The notes: a model not told the origin generated them from the letters alone. Positions 1 through 8,906 are shown, numbered from the stretch's first letter. The stretch: 64,000 bases of DNA from an uncultured Rhodospira sp. (GCF_937138205.1 NZ_CAKZOT010000091.1:29621-93620), one strand, 5' to 3'. Numbers and translations are program-made.

Positions 1-27
1 GGCGCCGTCCATGACCGGGTCGCTCAT
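1..27 (-). CDS. lptG: LptG-like permease, first 9 codons only (cut by window edge)
   Basis: Nine codons starting with ATG at 27 on the minus strand run off the window edge. The ATG overlaps the TGA stop of the upstream gene in an ATGA arrangement, which signals translational coupling. In Gram-negative bacteria lptF is normally followed by lptG, the second permease subunit of the LptB2FG lipopolysaccharide extractor. The name therefore rests on gene order; the nine visible residues carry no family signal. Confidence 0.5.
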
Positions 28-1202
28 GACGCGGCGGAGCCCGGCGCGCCGGCGGGATCGTTCTCGGCGGTCCACGGGGATTCCGCCCGGCCGGGACGCG
101 GGTGGCGGATCATCCACCACAGGCCGAGCGCCGCCGTCCCCAACGGTCCGGCGTACAGCAAGGGAAGGAATGTGGTGTCCGTGCGCGCCAGGTTGGCCGC
201 GCCCAGCATCGACGCCTGGGCCAGCAGAACGGCGGCGATGGCGGCGATGACGCGTCGGTTGCGGCCCCGGCGGTTGAACTCGCCGGAGAGCAGGGCGCCC
301 AACGCCACCAGGGCGAACCCCACGTTGGCGAGCGGCTTGGCCAAGCGCTCATTGCCCTCCATGCGCATCCGGCGGATATTGCTTTCATTGAAGCCTTCGG
401 GAAAGCCGGGGGCCATCGGCTCGCCCACCTGCAACGTGAACAACTCGACGGTCGGACGCTCGCGCGATTCCGGCACCCGCACCATGGACTGGGCTTTGTC
501 CTCGCCCAAGGCAATGGCATGGCTATCGAAGAACAGAAAGCTGACCTGTCCCGTCTCGCGATCGCGTTCCTGGCGGACACCGTTGACCATCCGCACGGCC
601 GGCCGACCCGCCTCCTGGTCCACCATGCCGCGCTGGGCGGTGATCGTCACGTCTGCCTCCGGGTCGCTGCGGTCGTGAATGATCAGCCCCTCCAGGTCGC
701 CGCGCTCCGTCCGGTCGCGCACGTAAATGGTGATGCGGTCGGTCACCTCGGTCAGGGCTCCCTCGGTCAGGGCGAGGCGGCTGATCTCGTGCCGGATTTC
801 AAACCGCAGCGTGTTAAACGCCTGTTCCAGCCGGGGCAAGGCATACAGTGTGAGATAGTACCCCAGCACGCTTGCCGCCGCCGCCAGCAGCAGCGCCGGG
901 GCGGCGAGGCGCCATCGGCTGACTCCGGCGGCCTGTAAGACCACCAGTTCGCGGTCCATCATCATGCGGTGATAAACGAACAGGATCACGGCGCACAGGG
1001 CCAGGGGCAGGAACACCGTCAGGAAGTCCGGCATCAACAGGACGGTCAACTTCAGGAAAACCCCGACCGGCAGGCCCTCGTTGATGAAGGCGTCGAAAAA
1101 CCGCAGGGAGTTGATCAGCCACAGCAACACCATCAGCGCCGAGGTGCTGAGCACGAGGGCGAGAACGAGTTGCCGCAGGATATAGCGGGTGATGAGGTGC
1201 AT
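24..1202 (-). CDS. lptF: LPS export ABC transporter permease LptF
   Basis: An inner-membrane permease of the LptB2FG complex, which extracts lipopolysaccharide from the inner membrane and feeds it to the Lpt bridge. The 392-residue product has the YjgP/YjgQ layout: an N-terminal segment starting MHLITRYILRQ, membrane helices at about residues 10-35, 50-75 and 95-120, a periplasmic jellyroll-like domain at about 130-290, and three C-terminal helices at about 300-375. The start at 1202 is preferred over an ORF extension to 1271 because the family begins with this motif. The stop overlaps the next ATG. The upstream neighbour is a MITE-like element, not a gene. Identification is firm at family level; F rather than G follows from length and order. 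Confidence 0.88.
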   Translation of the reverse strand: MHLITRYILRQLVLALVLSTSALMVLLWLINSLRFFDAFINEGLPVGVFLKLTVLLMPDFLTVFLPLALCAVILFVYHRMMMDRELVVLQAAGVSRWRLAAPALLLAAAASVLGYYLTLYALPRLEQAFNTLRFEIRHEISRLALTEGALTEVTDRITIYVRDRTERGDLEGLIIHDRSDPEADVTITAQRGMVDQEAGRPAVRMVNGVRQERDRETGQVSFLFFDSHAIALGEDKAQSMVRVPESRERPTVELFTLQVGEPMAPGFPEGFNESNIRRMRMEGNERLAKPLANVGFALVALGALLSGEFNRRGRNRRVIAAIAAVLLAQASMLGAANLARTDTTFLPLLYAGPLGTAALGLWWMIRHPRPGRAESPWTAENDPAGAPGSAAS

Positions 1203-1697
1203 GGCGGCGCCGAGTATAGGCGCCCCGGCCCGGGCCGCGAAAGGGGAAGTGGACCGGCGGGTCCAGGGCAATCGGGTGCACGACGCCCGTGGGAGCGAAA
1301 ACCCGCATGAGTGGCTTATGTTCGGCCAAGAACACGCAGTCCGTCATTGCGAGGAACGAAGTGACGAAGCAATCCAGGGCGAATACATCATGAACAAGCC
1401 CTGGATTGCTTCGCCGGCGTCCAACGACGCCGGCTCGCAATGACGGGTTTTGTGCTGGCCTCTCGCCCGGAGGCCCATCTCGGCGATGAGGTACCCCTTC
1501 ACCCGATCGCCCTGTCGGCGGTTCCGCCAGCGCTTGACGAATCCGCTTCATGCCCTGACATAATGAAAGATGGACGACGCCCCCCGCGATGGTGCCGTAT
1601 TCGGGCCATCAAGGATGGGGGACGCCGACCGACAGGGCGGGCGCCGGAGATCCGGGCTCGCCGATCCACTCGCTCGCGACCGGGGAGGAGGAGCACC
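1203..1697. other. Intergenic region between divergent lptF and hsp20, mostly a MITE copy
   Basis: This 495-bp gap is largely filled by the repeat element at 1264-1514. The remaining part, 1525-1697, should hold the hsp20 promoter. A possible match is TTGACG near 1536 followed by CATAAT near 1561, but the spacing is about 19 bp and the call is weak. A purine-rich ribosome binding site, GGGGAGGAGGAG, lies just before the hsp20 ATG. Confidence 0.5.
1264..1514 (+). mobile_element. MITE-like element, copy 1 (251 bp)
   Basis: The element begins CAGGGCAATCGGGTG and ends CACCCGATCGCCCTG, terminal inverted repeats matching at 15 of 17 positions. It is flanked by CCGGCGGGTC (1254-1263) and TCGGCGGTTC (1515-1524), which agree at 8 of 10 positions and look like a decayed 10-bp target duplication. 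A nested palindrome occupies 1343-1445. It encodes no protein. It shares termini, internal palindrome and right arm with copies at 44859-45107 and 62740-62989, and all three have the same orientation. This copy is the most diverged in its right arm. Confidence 0.82.
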
Positions 1698-2198
1698 ATG
1701 ACCCGCGTGTCCGGGTTCAACAGCCCGCTGTTGGTGGGTTTCGAGCATGTCGAACGCCTGCTGGACCGTGTGCAGAAATCCCAGGCGGAAGGGTACCCGC
1801 CCTACAACATCGAACAGCGTGGCGAGACCCGCCTGCGCATCACGCTGGCGGTGGCCGGCTTCACCGAGGACGATCTTTCGGTCTCGGTCGAGGAAAACCA
1901 GCTTGTCATTCGCGGCCGTCAGGTGGCCGAGGACGACGACCGCCTGTTCCTGCATCGGGGCATCGCGGCGCGACAGTTCCAGCGCGCGTTCGTGCTGGCC
2001 GAGGGCATGGAAATCCTGGGCGCCAGTTTGGAGAACGGCCTGCTGCACATCGACCTGGACCGACCCGTTCCGGAACCGCGCGTGCGCCGGATTGAGATCA
2101 CCAGCCCGGATGTCACCAACAAGGACGGGCGCGCTCCCGCCCACGGACGGACCGGCCGCTCCATCAATGTGGCTGATCGGGAAGGAGACCCGGTATGA
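1698..2198 (+). CDS. Small heat shock protein, Hsp20/IbpA family
   Basis: A cytoplasmic ATP-independent holdase that binds unfolding proteins during heat or other stress. The 166-residue product has an alpha-crystallin domain at about residues 35-140, with IbpA-type features such as YPPYNIE and the AVAGF segment near 36-55 and ENGLLHIDL near 113-121. The start at 1698 is chosen over an ORF opening at 1440 because a strong purine-rich ribosome binding site precedes it and the family begins about here. The stop overlaps the next gene by 4 bp. The Hsp20-DUF1150 pairing is common in alphaproteobacteria. Confidence 0.92.
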   Translation: MTRVSGFNSPLLVGFEHVERLLDRVQKSQAEGYPPYNIEQRGETRLRITLAVAGFTEDDLSVSVEENQLVIRGRQVAEDDDRLFLHRGIAARQFQRAFVLAEGMEILGASLENGLLHIDLDRPVPEPRVRRIEITSPDVTNKDGRAPAHGRTGRSINVADREGDPV

Positions 2199-2479
2199 CT
2201 GATGACCACGACATTCACGACCTTGAGGCCGATCTTGAGCCGGAGACCGACCCCACCGCCGAGCCCTTGACGGGCGCTGTGGGGGACATGAGCCCGCGCG
2301 ACTTCGCGCAACTCGGCCTCAACCGCATCGCCTATGTGCGGGCCGTGACGACGCAGGATGACGAGACCGGCTGGGCCATCTTCGCCGCGAATGGTCAGCG
2401 CATCGGCCTGGCGCCGACCTGCGATCTGGCCTTTGCCGCCACGCGCCAGCACGACATGGTGCCGATGAGCGTGCATTGA
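2195..2479 (+). CDS. DUF1150 family protein
   Basis: A 94-residue protein of the alphaproteobacterial DUF1150 family, which is typically encoded directly behind an Hsp20 gene. The N-terminal 30 residues are very acidic. The conserved core around residues 34-85 includes LGLNRIAYVR and the segment GWAIFAANG, followed by a conserved ending near the HDMVPMSVH C-terminus. Its ATG overlaps the hsp20 TGA, so the two are translationally coupled. The molecular function is not established; context suggests a role linked to protein quality control. Confidence 0.85.
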   Translation: MTDDHDIHDLEADLEPETDPTAEPLTGAVGDMSPRDFAQLGLNRIAYVRAVTTQDDETGWAIFAANGQRIGLAPTCDLAFAATRQHDMVPMSVH

Positions 2480-2555
2480 GTTCGTCCGCCAATCAATGCG
2501 GCAGGCTGCGCACTGGCATGAACAGAACTGGGCGCGCGGCGTGCGCGGCCCGCCG

Positions 2556-2777
2556 TCAGCACTCGAACCGGCCCCAGCGCCGTTCGAGTACCTCGCGGGC
2601 GCAACTCACCAGCATGAAGAGTTCGCGGCCGCCCAGGGCGTAGGCATCCTGTTCAGCCTCCCGCAGCCGATGCCAGGCCGCATAGGCGCGCCGCCGCATC
2701 TCCTCGTCCGAACGACCGGTCGCCGCCAAAGGGCCGTCCAAACCGTCTCCAACCGCTCCAGCAACCGGCCCCTGCAT
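2556..2777 (-). CDS. Small hypothetical protein (73 aa)
   Basis: I do not recognise the family. The 73-residue product is predicted to be mostly helical, with residues about 25-60 rich in Arg, Glu and Ala (EEMRRRAYAAWHRLREAEQ) and a C-terminal helix ending RRWGRFEC. The start at 2777 is supported by GGGAGGCAAGG immediately upstream; the frame stays open to 2921, but without a comparable binding site. It is convergent with the hsp20-DUF1150 pair. It may be a lineage-specific small protein. Confidence 0.5.
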   Translation of the reverse strand: MQGPVAGAVGDGLDGPLAATGRSDEEMRRRAYAAWHRLREAEQDAYALGGRELFMLVSCAREVLERRWGRFEC

Positions 2778-3146
2778 CCTTGCCTCCCGCGCAATCCACT
2801 TTCCCCAGCGCTCGAATGGTAGCCCCGCCAAAGTGGATCCGCGCCCCCCAATTGGGGGGCAAAAGGAAAATCGGGCTGCCGTCTCAAGACGACTGATGGT
2901 ATTGGCATGGGGCGGAGCCAATCCTTCCGCCCTCTCTCTTCCTTTAATTGCGTCAGATGGATTGTTTCGGCCTTTCGTGGGGCTTTCTATGAGGCAGTTG
3001 CGGATACGGTGTTGTTGCGCGCTTGGTGGTCATTGCACTCTGACCCCCTGCGGTCCGTTGTGGACGCACGCATTTCGGGTCGTGGTTTCGGATCGACGCG
3101 ACACGCGTGACCGGTGACACGACGCAAGGACGGTGGCGAACACCCG
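2778..3146. other. Intergenic region before a LuxR-type regulator
   Basis: About 370 bp separating divergent genes. The stretch 2930-3010 is clearly more AT-rich than its surroundings and probably holds the regulator promoter; TTGTTT near 2964 followed 17 bp later by TTCTAT is a weak candidate. No repeat, RNA gene or clear operator was seen. Confidence 0.35.
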
Positions 3147-4310
3147 ATGAGCCGATGCCCCATTCCCCCCGAAAATCGCGTCCGCCGCGCCCTGGAGCTT
3201 TCACCCCGGCTCTACGACGCCGCGCTCGATCCGACGAAATGGCCGGGCGTGTTGCGCGCGTTGCGACTCCTGTTCCAGGCCGAGGCCGCGCAGTTCAATC
3301 TGGCGCGCCGGAGCGAGCCGGCCCTGTTGCTGTCGTACGATGATGGCGTGACCGAGGAACAGAAGCGGGCGTTTCTGACGTACGACGATTTCGCCCACGC
3401 CGACCCGAGAACGCCCCATGTCGTCGGCCGGAATTTCCGGCCTCATCACTGCCGCGAGTTCCTGGAGGACACCGTCTGGCGGTCCAGCGAAACGTACAAG
3501 AAGCTGCACGAACCGTGGGGCCTCGACTATACGCTCTGGTACAGCGTCCCGTCGGAGGACGCCGACCTGATCGCGATTCTGGCATTCACCCGGCACGAGT
3601 CGGTCGGTCCCTTCACCCAGGACGACCTGGATCACCTGTCGCTGTACGTGCCGCACCTGCGCCGGGCCATCGACGTCGCCGTCAGCCTGGCGTCGGCGCG
3701 AGCCGGCCGCACTGCGTTCGCCAAGGTCTTCGACCGGGTCGAGGCGGCGGTGCTGATCGTCGATCGCTTCGCCATGCCGGTGCACGCCAATCCGGCGGCG
3801 CGGGAGTTGCTCGACGAGGGGCGGGCGTTGTCCGACGCCCACGGTCCGCTGTGCGCCACCGACGGGCCGAGCACGGAGCGCCTGCGCGCCGTCATCCAGG
3901 AGGCCGGCGTGGCCGGCATGACGGGCCAGCCCTTTTCCCCCGTCGACATGACCGTGAACGCCCGGGACGGCGGCCGGCCGGTCTATGTCTCCATCTCGTC
4001 CCTGGCCGACGACGCCCGCGAGACCGCCGGCCTGTCGCCCGACATCGCGCTGGTGGGCGTGTTCATCACCGATCCCTCGCGACAGTTCGAGACCGATGGC
4101 GAGCGCCTGCAACGCCTGTTCGGCCTGACGCACACCGAGACGCAAATCCTGGAGGCGTTGGCCCGCACGGGATCGGCGCGCAGGACCGCCGAGGCCACCG
4201 GGCGAGGATACGAGACGGTGCGCAAGCACATCAAGATCATCCGCGACAAGATGGGGGCGACGTCGCAGGTGGATCTGGTGCGCATGGCGGCCGAGACGCG
4301 GCAGCGGTGA
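3147..4310 (+). CDS. LuxR-type HTH transcriptional regulator with N-terminal sensor region
   Basis: A DNA-binding regulator. The last 65 residues or so form a GerE/LuxR helix-turn-helix (LTHTETQILEALA, then GRGYETVRKHIKIIRDKMG). The preceding 300 residues resemble the PAS/GAF-like sensor region of orphan alphaproteobacterial LuxR-like proteins, including VEAAVLIVDRFAMPVHANPAA near residue 200. There is no acyl-homoserine-lactone binding domain signature and no synthase nearby. The start is uncertain: GTG at 3114 or ATG at 3147, neither with a strong ribosome binding site. A protein of similar architecture is encoded at 35569-36678. The ligand and targets are unknown. Confidence 0.8.
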   Translation: MSRCPIPPENRVRRALELSPRLYDAALDPTKWPGVLRALRLLFQAEAAQFNLARRSEPALLLSYDDGVTEEQKRAFLTYDDFAHADPRTPHVVGRNFRPHHCREFLEDTVWRSSETYKKLHEPWGLDYTLWYSVPSEDADLIAILAFTRHESVGPFTQDDLDHLSLYVPHLRRAIDVAVSLASARAGRTAFAKVFDRVEAAVLIVDRFAMPVHANPAARELLDEGRALSDAHGPLCATDGPSTERLRAVIQEAGVAGMTGQPFSPVDMTVNARDGGRPVYVSISSLADDARETAGLSPDIALVGVFITDPSRQFETDGERLQRLFGLTHTETQILEALARTGSARRTAEATGRGYETVRKHIKIIRDKMGATSQVDLVRMAAETRQR

Positions 4311-4500
4311 GGGGCGGTCTCGGTCCGGGCGACGATAGAATTGACTCGCCCGGCATTCGCGACGCCCAGCCGGCGTTGTTGAGTCTTTGTTTTTCTCGCC
4401 GCAGCGCCCCTTTTGGGGCGCGCGGCTCCGCCGCTTCGCGGCGCCGGCGCAGTCGCGCCGGCCGGCCGTCGAATGAAGTCACTTCATTCGACGGCCGGTC
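4311..4500. other. Hairpin-rich convergent intergenic region
   Basis: This gap between the convergent LuxR gene and hisE contains GCGCCCC-TTTT-GGGGCGC at 4404-4421, several overlapping GC-rich inverted repeats, and the 37-bp palindrome described separately. No T-tract follows any hairpin, so classical intrinsic termination is not supported, though the structures could slow convergent transcription. Confidence 0.5.
4462..4498. repeat. Perfect 37-bp palindrome abutting the hisE stop
   Basis: Two perfect 18-bp arms (left arm CCGGCCGTCGAATGAAGT) surround a single central C. It ends 2 bp before the hisE stop codon. It could form a long hairpin in RNA from either direction or serve as a protein binding site. 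The absence of a T-tract argues against simple Rho-independent termination. Confidence 0.75.
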
Positions 4501-4860
4501 TTACGAGGCGCCCCGGTTGGCCTTTTCCTCCAGCCCGGAGTTTCCGAAACGGCGTGCCAGTTCGGCCCACACCTGCTCCGGGGCAACGCCCGTCTGTGCC
4601 CACAGCACGCTGAGGTGATAGAGCAGGTCGGCGCTTTCGGTGACCACCGCGTCCGGTCCCTCGGCCAGGGCGGCGATGACCACTTCGGTCGCCTCCTCGC
4701 CCACCTTCTGGGCGATCTTGTTCGGCCCCTTGGCGAACAGCTTGGCGGTGTAGGAGGACGCCGGGTCGGCGCCCTTGCGGCTGTCCACCACCCGGCTCAG
4801 GTGGTCGAGCACGCGGGCGTCGACGGGTACGCTCTCAGAAGAGGTGTCGGGGGCTGTCAC
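4501..4860 (-). CDS. hisE: Phosphoribosyl-ATP pyrophosphohydrolase
   Basis: Catalyses the second step of histidine biosynthesis, hydrolysing phosphoribosyl-ATP to phosphoribosyl-AMP and pyrophosphate. The 119-residue product has the HisE MazG-like helical fold with the conserved [18 protein letters not shown] segment at about residues 50-67 and [13 protein letters not shown] at about 75-87. The GTG start at 4860 is preferred to an ORF opening at 4932 because GGGAGGAACCCT lies directly upstream. It overlaps the end of hisF by 26 bp, so the two are coupled. HisI, often fused to HisE elsewhere, is absent here. Confidence 0.93.
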   Translation of the reverse strand: MTAPDTSSESVPVDARVLDHLSRVVDSRKGADPASSYTAKLFAKGPNKIAQKVGEEATEVVIAALAEGPDAVVTESADLLYHLSVLWAQTGVAPEQVWAELARRFGNSGLEEKANRGAS

Positions 4861-5623
4861 AGGGTTCCTCCCGCACCGCGATGCCAGCGGCGCGCATGTG
4901 CGCCTTGGCCTCGCCGATGGTGTGTTCGCCAAAGTGGAAGATGGACGCGGCCAGGACGGCCGTGGCGTGGCCGTCGCGGATGCCCTCGACCAGGTGGTCG
5001 AGCGTGCCCACGCCGCCCGAGGCGATGACCGGCACCGTCACGGCGTCGGCGATGGCCCGCGTCAGCGGAATGTCGAAGCCCTGCCGCGTGCCGTCACGGT
5101 CCATGCTGGTGAGCAGGATTTCGCCCGCGCCCAACTCGACCATGCGCTTCGCCCAGCCGACGGCCTCGATGCCGGTGGGCGTGCGGCCGCCGTGGGTGAA
5201 GATCTCGAACCGGTCCTCGCTTACTCGCTTGGCGTCGATGGCCACGACGATGCACTGGGTGCCGAACTTCTCGGCCGCCTCGCGCACGAACTCGGGGGTC
5301 TTCACGGCCGCCGTGTTGATGGACACCTTATCGGCCCCGGCCAGCAGCAGCCGGCGCACGTCCTCGACCGTGCGTACCCCGCCGCCCACCGTCAGCGGCA
5401 TGAAGCAACGCTCGGCGGTGCGGGCGACCACGTCGTACAGCGTCTCGCGGTTGTCGCTGCTGGCGGTAATATCCAGAAAGCATAGCTCGTCCGCGCCGGC
5501 GGCGTCGTACACCGTGGCCTGCTCGACCGGATCGCCGGCGTCGCGCAGGTCGACGAAGTTGACCCCCTTGACCACGCGGCCGTCCTTGACGTCCAGGCAG
5601 GGGATGATGCGCATCTTCAGCAT
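4835..5623 (-). CDS. hisF: Imidazole glycerol phosphate synthase cyclase subunit
   Basis: The cyclase half of IGP synthase. It uses ammonia from HisH to convert PRFAR to imidazole glycerol phosphate and AICAR. The 262-residue (beta/alpha)8 barrel has the catalytic aspartates expected for the family, Asp11 (CLDVKDG) and Asp130 (VVAIDAKR), and the phosphate-binding glycine loops LTVGGGV near 77-83 and VIASGGVG near 195-202. Its ATG lies inside the last codons of hisA, a 7-bp overlap. Length and motifs are standard. Confidence 0.97.
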   Translation of the reverse strand: MLKMRIIPCLDVKDGRVVKGVNFVDLRDAGDPVEQATVYDAAGADELCFLDITASSDNRETLYDVVARTAERCFMPLTVGGGVRTVEDVRRLLLAGADKVSINTAAVKTPEFVREAAEKFGTQCIVVAIDAKRVSEDRFEIFTHGGRTPTGIEAVGWAKRMVELGAGEILLTSMDRDGTRQGFDIPLTRAIADAVTVPVIASGGVGTLDHLVEGIRDGHATAVLAASIFHFGEHTIGEAKAHMRAAGIAVREEPCDSPRHLF

Positions 5624-6378
5624 GGCCGCGCCCCTTCGTCCTCTGGCCCGTCCTCGGCCAGCACCGCCAGCGCCGCGCGCGGATCGAGCCGCCCGTCGTA
5701 CAGCGCCCGGCCGCTGATGACGCCGATGATGCCGCTGGCCCGGCGGCGGGCCACGGCGCGCACGTCGTCCAGCGAGGAAATGCCGCCCGACAGGATCACC
5801 GGCGTGGTCAGCCGCTCGGCCAGCGCGGCGGTGGCGTCCAGGTTGGGGCCGCCCATCACGCCGTCGCGGTCGATGTCGGTGTGGATGATGGCGTCGACGC
5901 CCGCGTCCTCGAACCGCAGCGCCAGGTCGAGCGCCGTGACCTTGGAGGTCTCGGCCCAGCCCTCCACCGCCACCATGCCGTCGCGGGCATCGATGCCCAC
6001 GGCGATGCGGCCGGGGAACTCATGGCAGGCCTTGCGCACGAGGTCGGGGTCGCGCAGGGCCACGGTGCCGAGAATCACCCGGGCCACACCCTTCTCCAGC
6101 CAGAACTCGACGGTCTGCAGGTCGCGGATACCGCCGCCGAGTTGCACGGGCGTCTCGCCGACGGCCGCGAGGATGGACTCCACGGCGGCCTCGTTGACCG
6201 GGTGGCCGGAAAAGGCCCCGTTCAGGTCCACCACGTGCAGCCAACGGCTGCCGGCATCCACGAACAGCTTGGCCTGGGCGCCCGGGCTGTCATTGAACAC
6301 GGTGGCCTGGGCCATGTCGCCCTTCAGCAGGCGCACGCACTGGCCGTCCTTCAGGTCGATGGCGGGAAACAGGATCAT
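5617..6378 (-). CDS. hisA: ProFAR isomerase (phosphoribosylformimino-AICAR-P isomerase)
   Basis: Catalyses the Amadori isomerisation of ProFAR to PRFAR in histidine synthesis. The 253-residue (beta/alpha)8 barrel shows the general acid/base aspartates Asp8 (FPAIDLKDG) and Asp130 (AVGIDARDG) and the phosphate-binding segments QLGGGIR near 80-86 and ILSGGIS near 195-201. It starts 4 bp after the hisH stop and overlaps hisF by 7 bp, consistent with one hisHAFE transcript. Confidence 0.97.
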   Translation of the reverse strand: MILFPAIDLKDGQCVRLLKGDMAQATVFNDSPGAQAKLFVDAGSRWLHVVDLNGAFSGHPVNEAAVESILAAVGETPVQLGGGIRDLQTVEFWLEKGVARVILGTVALRDPDLVRKACHEFPGRIAVGIDARDGMVAVEGWAETSKVTALDLALRFEDAGVDAIIHTDIDRDGVMGGPNLDATAALAERLTTPVILSGGISSLDDVRAVARRRASGIIGVISGRALYDGRLDPRAALAVLAEDGPEDEGARPC

Positions 6379-6382
6379 CGGC

Positions 6383-7027
6383 TTACGGCGTCCAGCGCAG
6401 GAAGTTGGTGATCAGGCGCAGGCCGGTGGCCTGGCTCTTCTCGGGGTGGAACTGGGTGCCGACCATGGTGTCGCGGGCGACCATGGCGGTCACCGGACCG
6501 CCGTAGTCCACGGTGGCCAGCACCTGACCCGGATCGTCCGCCGCCAGATGGAAGGAGTGGACGAAATAGGCGTGCTGGCCCGAATGCAGCCCGGCCAGCA
6601 CCGGATGATCGGCGCCGCGCAGGTCCAACTCGTTCCAGCCCATGTGCGGCACCTTCAGCGCCGGGTCGGACGGCCGGATGGCCTCGACCACGCCATCAAT
6701 CCAGCCCAGCCCCTCGGTGGTGCCGTATTCGCGCCCCTCGCGGGCCATGAGCTGCATCCCCACACAGATGCCCAGGAACGGCCGGCCGCGCGTCGCCACG
6801 GCCTCGGTCAGCGCCTCGATCATGCCGTCCACCGCCGCCAGCCCGCGCCGGCAGTCGGCGAAGGCGCCAACGCCGGGCAGCACGACGCGGTCGGCCTTGG
6901 CCACCTCCTCGGCGCGGGTGGTGACGAGGACGGTGTGATCCAGATGGGCCTCCAGCGCGGCGCGTTCGAACGCCTTGGCGGCGGAGCGCAGATTGCCGGA
7001 GCCGTAGTCGATGATGGCGATGGTCAT
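6383..7027 (-). CDS. hisH: Imidazole glycerol phosphate synthase glutaminase subunit
   Basis: A class I glutamine amidotransferase that supplies ammonia to HisF. The 214-residue product has the nucleophile Cys88 in [11 protein letters not shown] and the His194/Glu196 pair in TQFHPEKSQ, with the oxyanion-region PGVGAF at 51-56. It is the first gene of the visible hisHAFE run. HisB, which often precedes hisH in alphaproteobacteria, is not here: upstream is a divergent protease gene. Confidence 0.97.
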   Translation of the reverse strand: MTIAIIDYGSGNLRSAAKAFERAALEAHLDHTVLVTTRAEEVAKADRVVLPGVGAFADCRRGLAAVDGMIEALTEAVATRGRPFLGICVGMQLMAREGREYGTTEGLGWIDGVVEAIRPSDPALKVPHMGWNELDLRGADHPVLAGLHSGQHAYFVHSFHLAADDPGQVLATVDYGGPVTAMVARDTMVGTQFHPEKSQATGLRLITNFLRWTP

Positions 7028-7161
7028 GGGACCCGTGGTGCCCGTGCGGGGATTGGAGGACTCATGGTGCGCCTTTTAGCAGGATGAACGCGGCGGAGAA
7101 AGCGTCGCCGCGTGGCGGTTGACGGCTGCGGTGGCGGGCGGCACACGCTTGCTATGGGATT

Positions 7162-7190
7162 TTGTCCTGAATGCGTGTATACTTTTAAAT
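7162..7190 (+). promoter_or_regulatory. Putative sigma70-like promoter for the lipoprotein protease
   Basis: TTGTCC at 7162-7167 and TTAAAT at 7185-7190 are separated by 17 bp in a locally AT-rich stretch upstream of the protease start at 7224. Matches to consensus are moderate and there is no independent support. Confidence 0.35.
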
Positions 7191-7223
7191 CAAGGTCGCC
7201 AAAATTGCAATTCGAGGGCACGA

Positions 7224-8906
7224 ATGGGGGGAAATGCCCGCCGGAGATGCGGTCCGGACCGATCCACCTCGCGCCATACGCGATTGTGGCGCGGCCTTTC
7301 GCTTTTGATCGCGCTCAGCCTCGGTGGGTGCGGGGGCGGCGCCGCCCTGCACGATGTGCCCCCGGCCCCCGATGTCCCGCCGCTGACCCATGCGCAGGTC
7401 GAGGCCGTCGGCACCCTCGCCCTGGCCTCGGTCACCCAGGCGCCGCACGCCATCGAAGGCGGCTACCGCTCCACCGCGTGGTGCAAGGGACCGCCCAACC
7501 CCTATCATGCCCAATACACGGAAGACGCCGTCACGGGCGCGCTGTACGACGTCTTTCAGTCGGAATTGGGCAATGATCTGGGGTTCCGCGTGGTCGGCGA
7601 TCCGGACGACCTGTTCCGGCGGGGCCGGGCGCGCGCCGGCGCCGAGTACCGCCTGGCGATGCGGATCGGATCGCTGCGGCTCAACCTGTGCCGCGAGGTC
7701 AACCTGCTGGGCGCCATGACCGGCATCACCGGCGAGGCCAGTGGCAGGATCAAGGTGCAGGTGCGCGACGAGAAGACCAACGAGGTGGTGTTCGATGATT
7801 ACGTCGTGGCGCGCGGCAGTGTGGACGAGCCCCCGGACAGGCCGATCGCCGATGCCCTGCGGGCCGAGGTCGTCCGCGACGCCCTGCGGCGGCTGGCCGC
7901 CGACAACCGCTTCCGGCGGGCGCTGGTGAGCGGTGTGCCCAGCAGCGACGCCCTGCGGCGCGCCGACCCGGGCTATGGCGGCCCGGCCGTCTCGCAGATG
8001 TCCGCGGCCCCGCCGGCTGCCGGCGGCGTCGCCACCCGACAGGGCGTTTGGGGCGCCCAGGGTGGGGGATTTCAGGGCGGGGGCTTCCACCTCGTCGGCC
8101 CGCCGCTGTTCCTGGAGCCCTTCGCCGTCAATGTCGAGCGCATCCGCGCCGCCACCGTGACCGTGCTCGACATGGGCGGGCACGGCAGCGGGTTCTTCAT
8201 CACCCGCGACGGCTGGGCGCTGACCAACAACCACGTCATCGACGGCGCCGACGTGTTCCGGCTGCGTCTGGTGGACGGCCGCGAGGTCTGGGCGCGGGTG
8301 GAGCGGCGTCACCCCCAACGGGACGTCGCCCTGCTGAAGGCCATGGGCCAGGGGTTCGAGGCGCTGCCGATCCGCCCGACCCTGGCGCAGGTGTCGGAAC
8401 AAACGTTCGCCATCGGCACGCCGACCGAACGGGTGCTGGGGCAGTCGGTCAGCGAGGGCATCATCAGCGCCTACCGCCCCCGCGCCCTGGACGGGATGGA
8501 CGTCTACCAGGCCACCACGCCCATTCACCGTGGCAACAGCGGCGGTCCGCTGGTGGATGCCTGGGGCAATGTGGTGGCCATCAGTCAGTCGATCATCGCC
8601 GACAACGGCGGAGCCCTGGGCAGCGGCCTGGGCTTTTTTGTGCCTATTCACGACGCCTTGCGCCACCTGGGCGTCCAGGTGGTCAACCCGACCCCGGGGG
8701 TCGCGCACGGGCCGCCGGTCGCCGCGCCGAGCGGCGCTTCGGCGGGGTATGGCGCCACTCCCGCCGGCCCCATCCCGCAGGCGCATCCCGGTCCGACGCA
8801 GCCCTATCCCGTGCAGCCGTATCCGGCGCACCCCTCCCCGCAGCAAACCTACCCGCGGCACTCCTACCCGGCGCAGCCGTATCCGGCACCGCACCGCTGG
8901 CCCTGA
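7224..8906 (+). CDS. Lipoprotein trypsin-like serine protease with Pro/Tyr-rich tail
   Basis: A predicted lipid-anchored envelope protease of 560 residues. A signal peptide ends in a lipobox with Cys36 (LSLGGCGGG). Residues about 45-235 form an uncharacterised domain. A trypsin-like domain follows at about 300-485 with the complete triad His337 (TNNHVID), Asp367 (QRDVALL) and Ser439 (HRGNSGGPL), as in DegP/HtrA-type proteases, but no PDZ domain follows. Instead the last 50 residues contain repeated YP-containing units such as QPYPVQPYPAHP. ATG at 7224 is chosen because it gives a proper signal peptide and has GAGGG upstream. The substrate is unknown. Confidence 0.83.
   Translation: MGGNARRRCGPDRSTSRHTRLWRGLSLLIALSLGGCGGGAALHDVPPAPDVPPLTHAQVEAVGTLALASVTQAPHAIEGGYRSTAWCKGPPNPYHAQYTEDAVTGALYDVFQSELGNDLGFRVVGDPDDLFRRGRARAGAEYRLAMRIGSLRLNLCREVNLLGAMTGITGEASGRIKVQVRDEKTNEVVFDDYVVARGSVDEPPDRPIADALRAEVVRDALRRLAADNRFRRALVSGVPSSDALRRADPGYGGPAVSQMSAAPPAAGGVATRQGVWGAQGGGFQGGGFHLVGPPLFLEPFAVNVERIRAATVTVLDMGGHGSGFFITRDGWALTNNHVIDGADVFRLRLVDGREVWARVERRHPQRDVALLKAMGQGFEALPIRPTLAQVSEQTFAIGTPTERVLGQSVSEGIISAYRPRALDGMDVYQATTPIHRGNSGGPLVDAWGNVVAISQSIIADNGGALGSGLGFFVPIHDALRHLGVQVVNPTPGVAHGPPVAAPSGASAGYGATPAGPIPQAHPGPTQPYPVQPYPAHPSPQQTYPRHSYPAQPYPAPHRWP

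Noticed and set aside
1440..1697. N-terminal extension of the hsp20 frame
   Set aside because: The extension starts inside the MITE and is not hsp20-like; a strong ribosome binding site supports the start at 1698.
3147..4310. Quorum-sensing LuxR with acyl-homoserine-lactone domain
   Set aside because: The N-terminal region lacks the conserved autoinducer-binding pattern and no LuxI-type gene is present.
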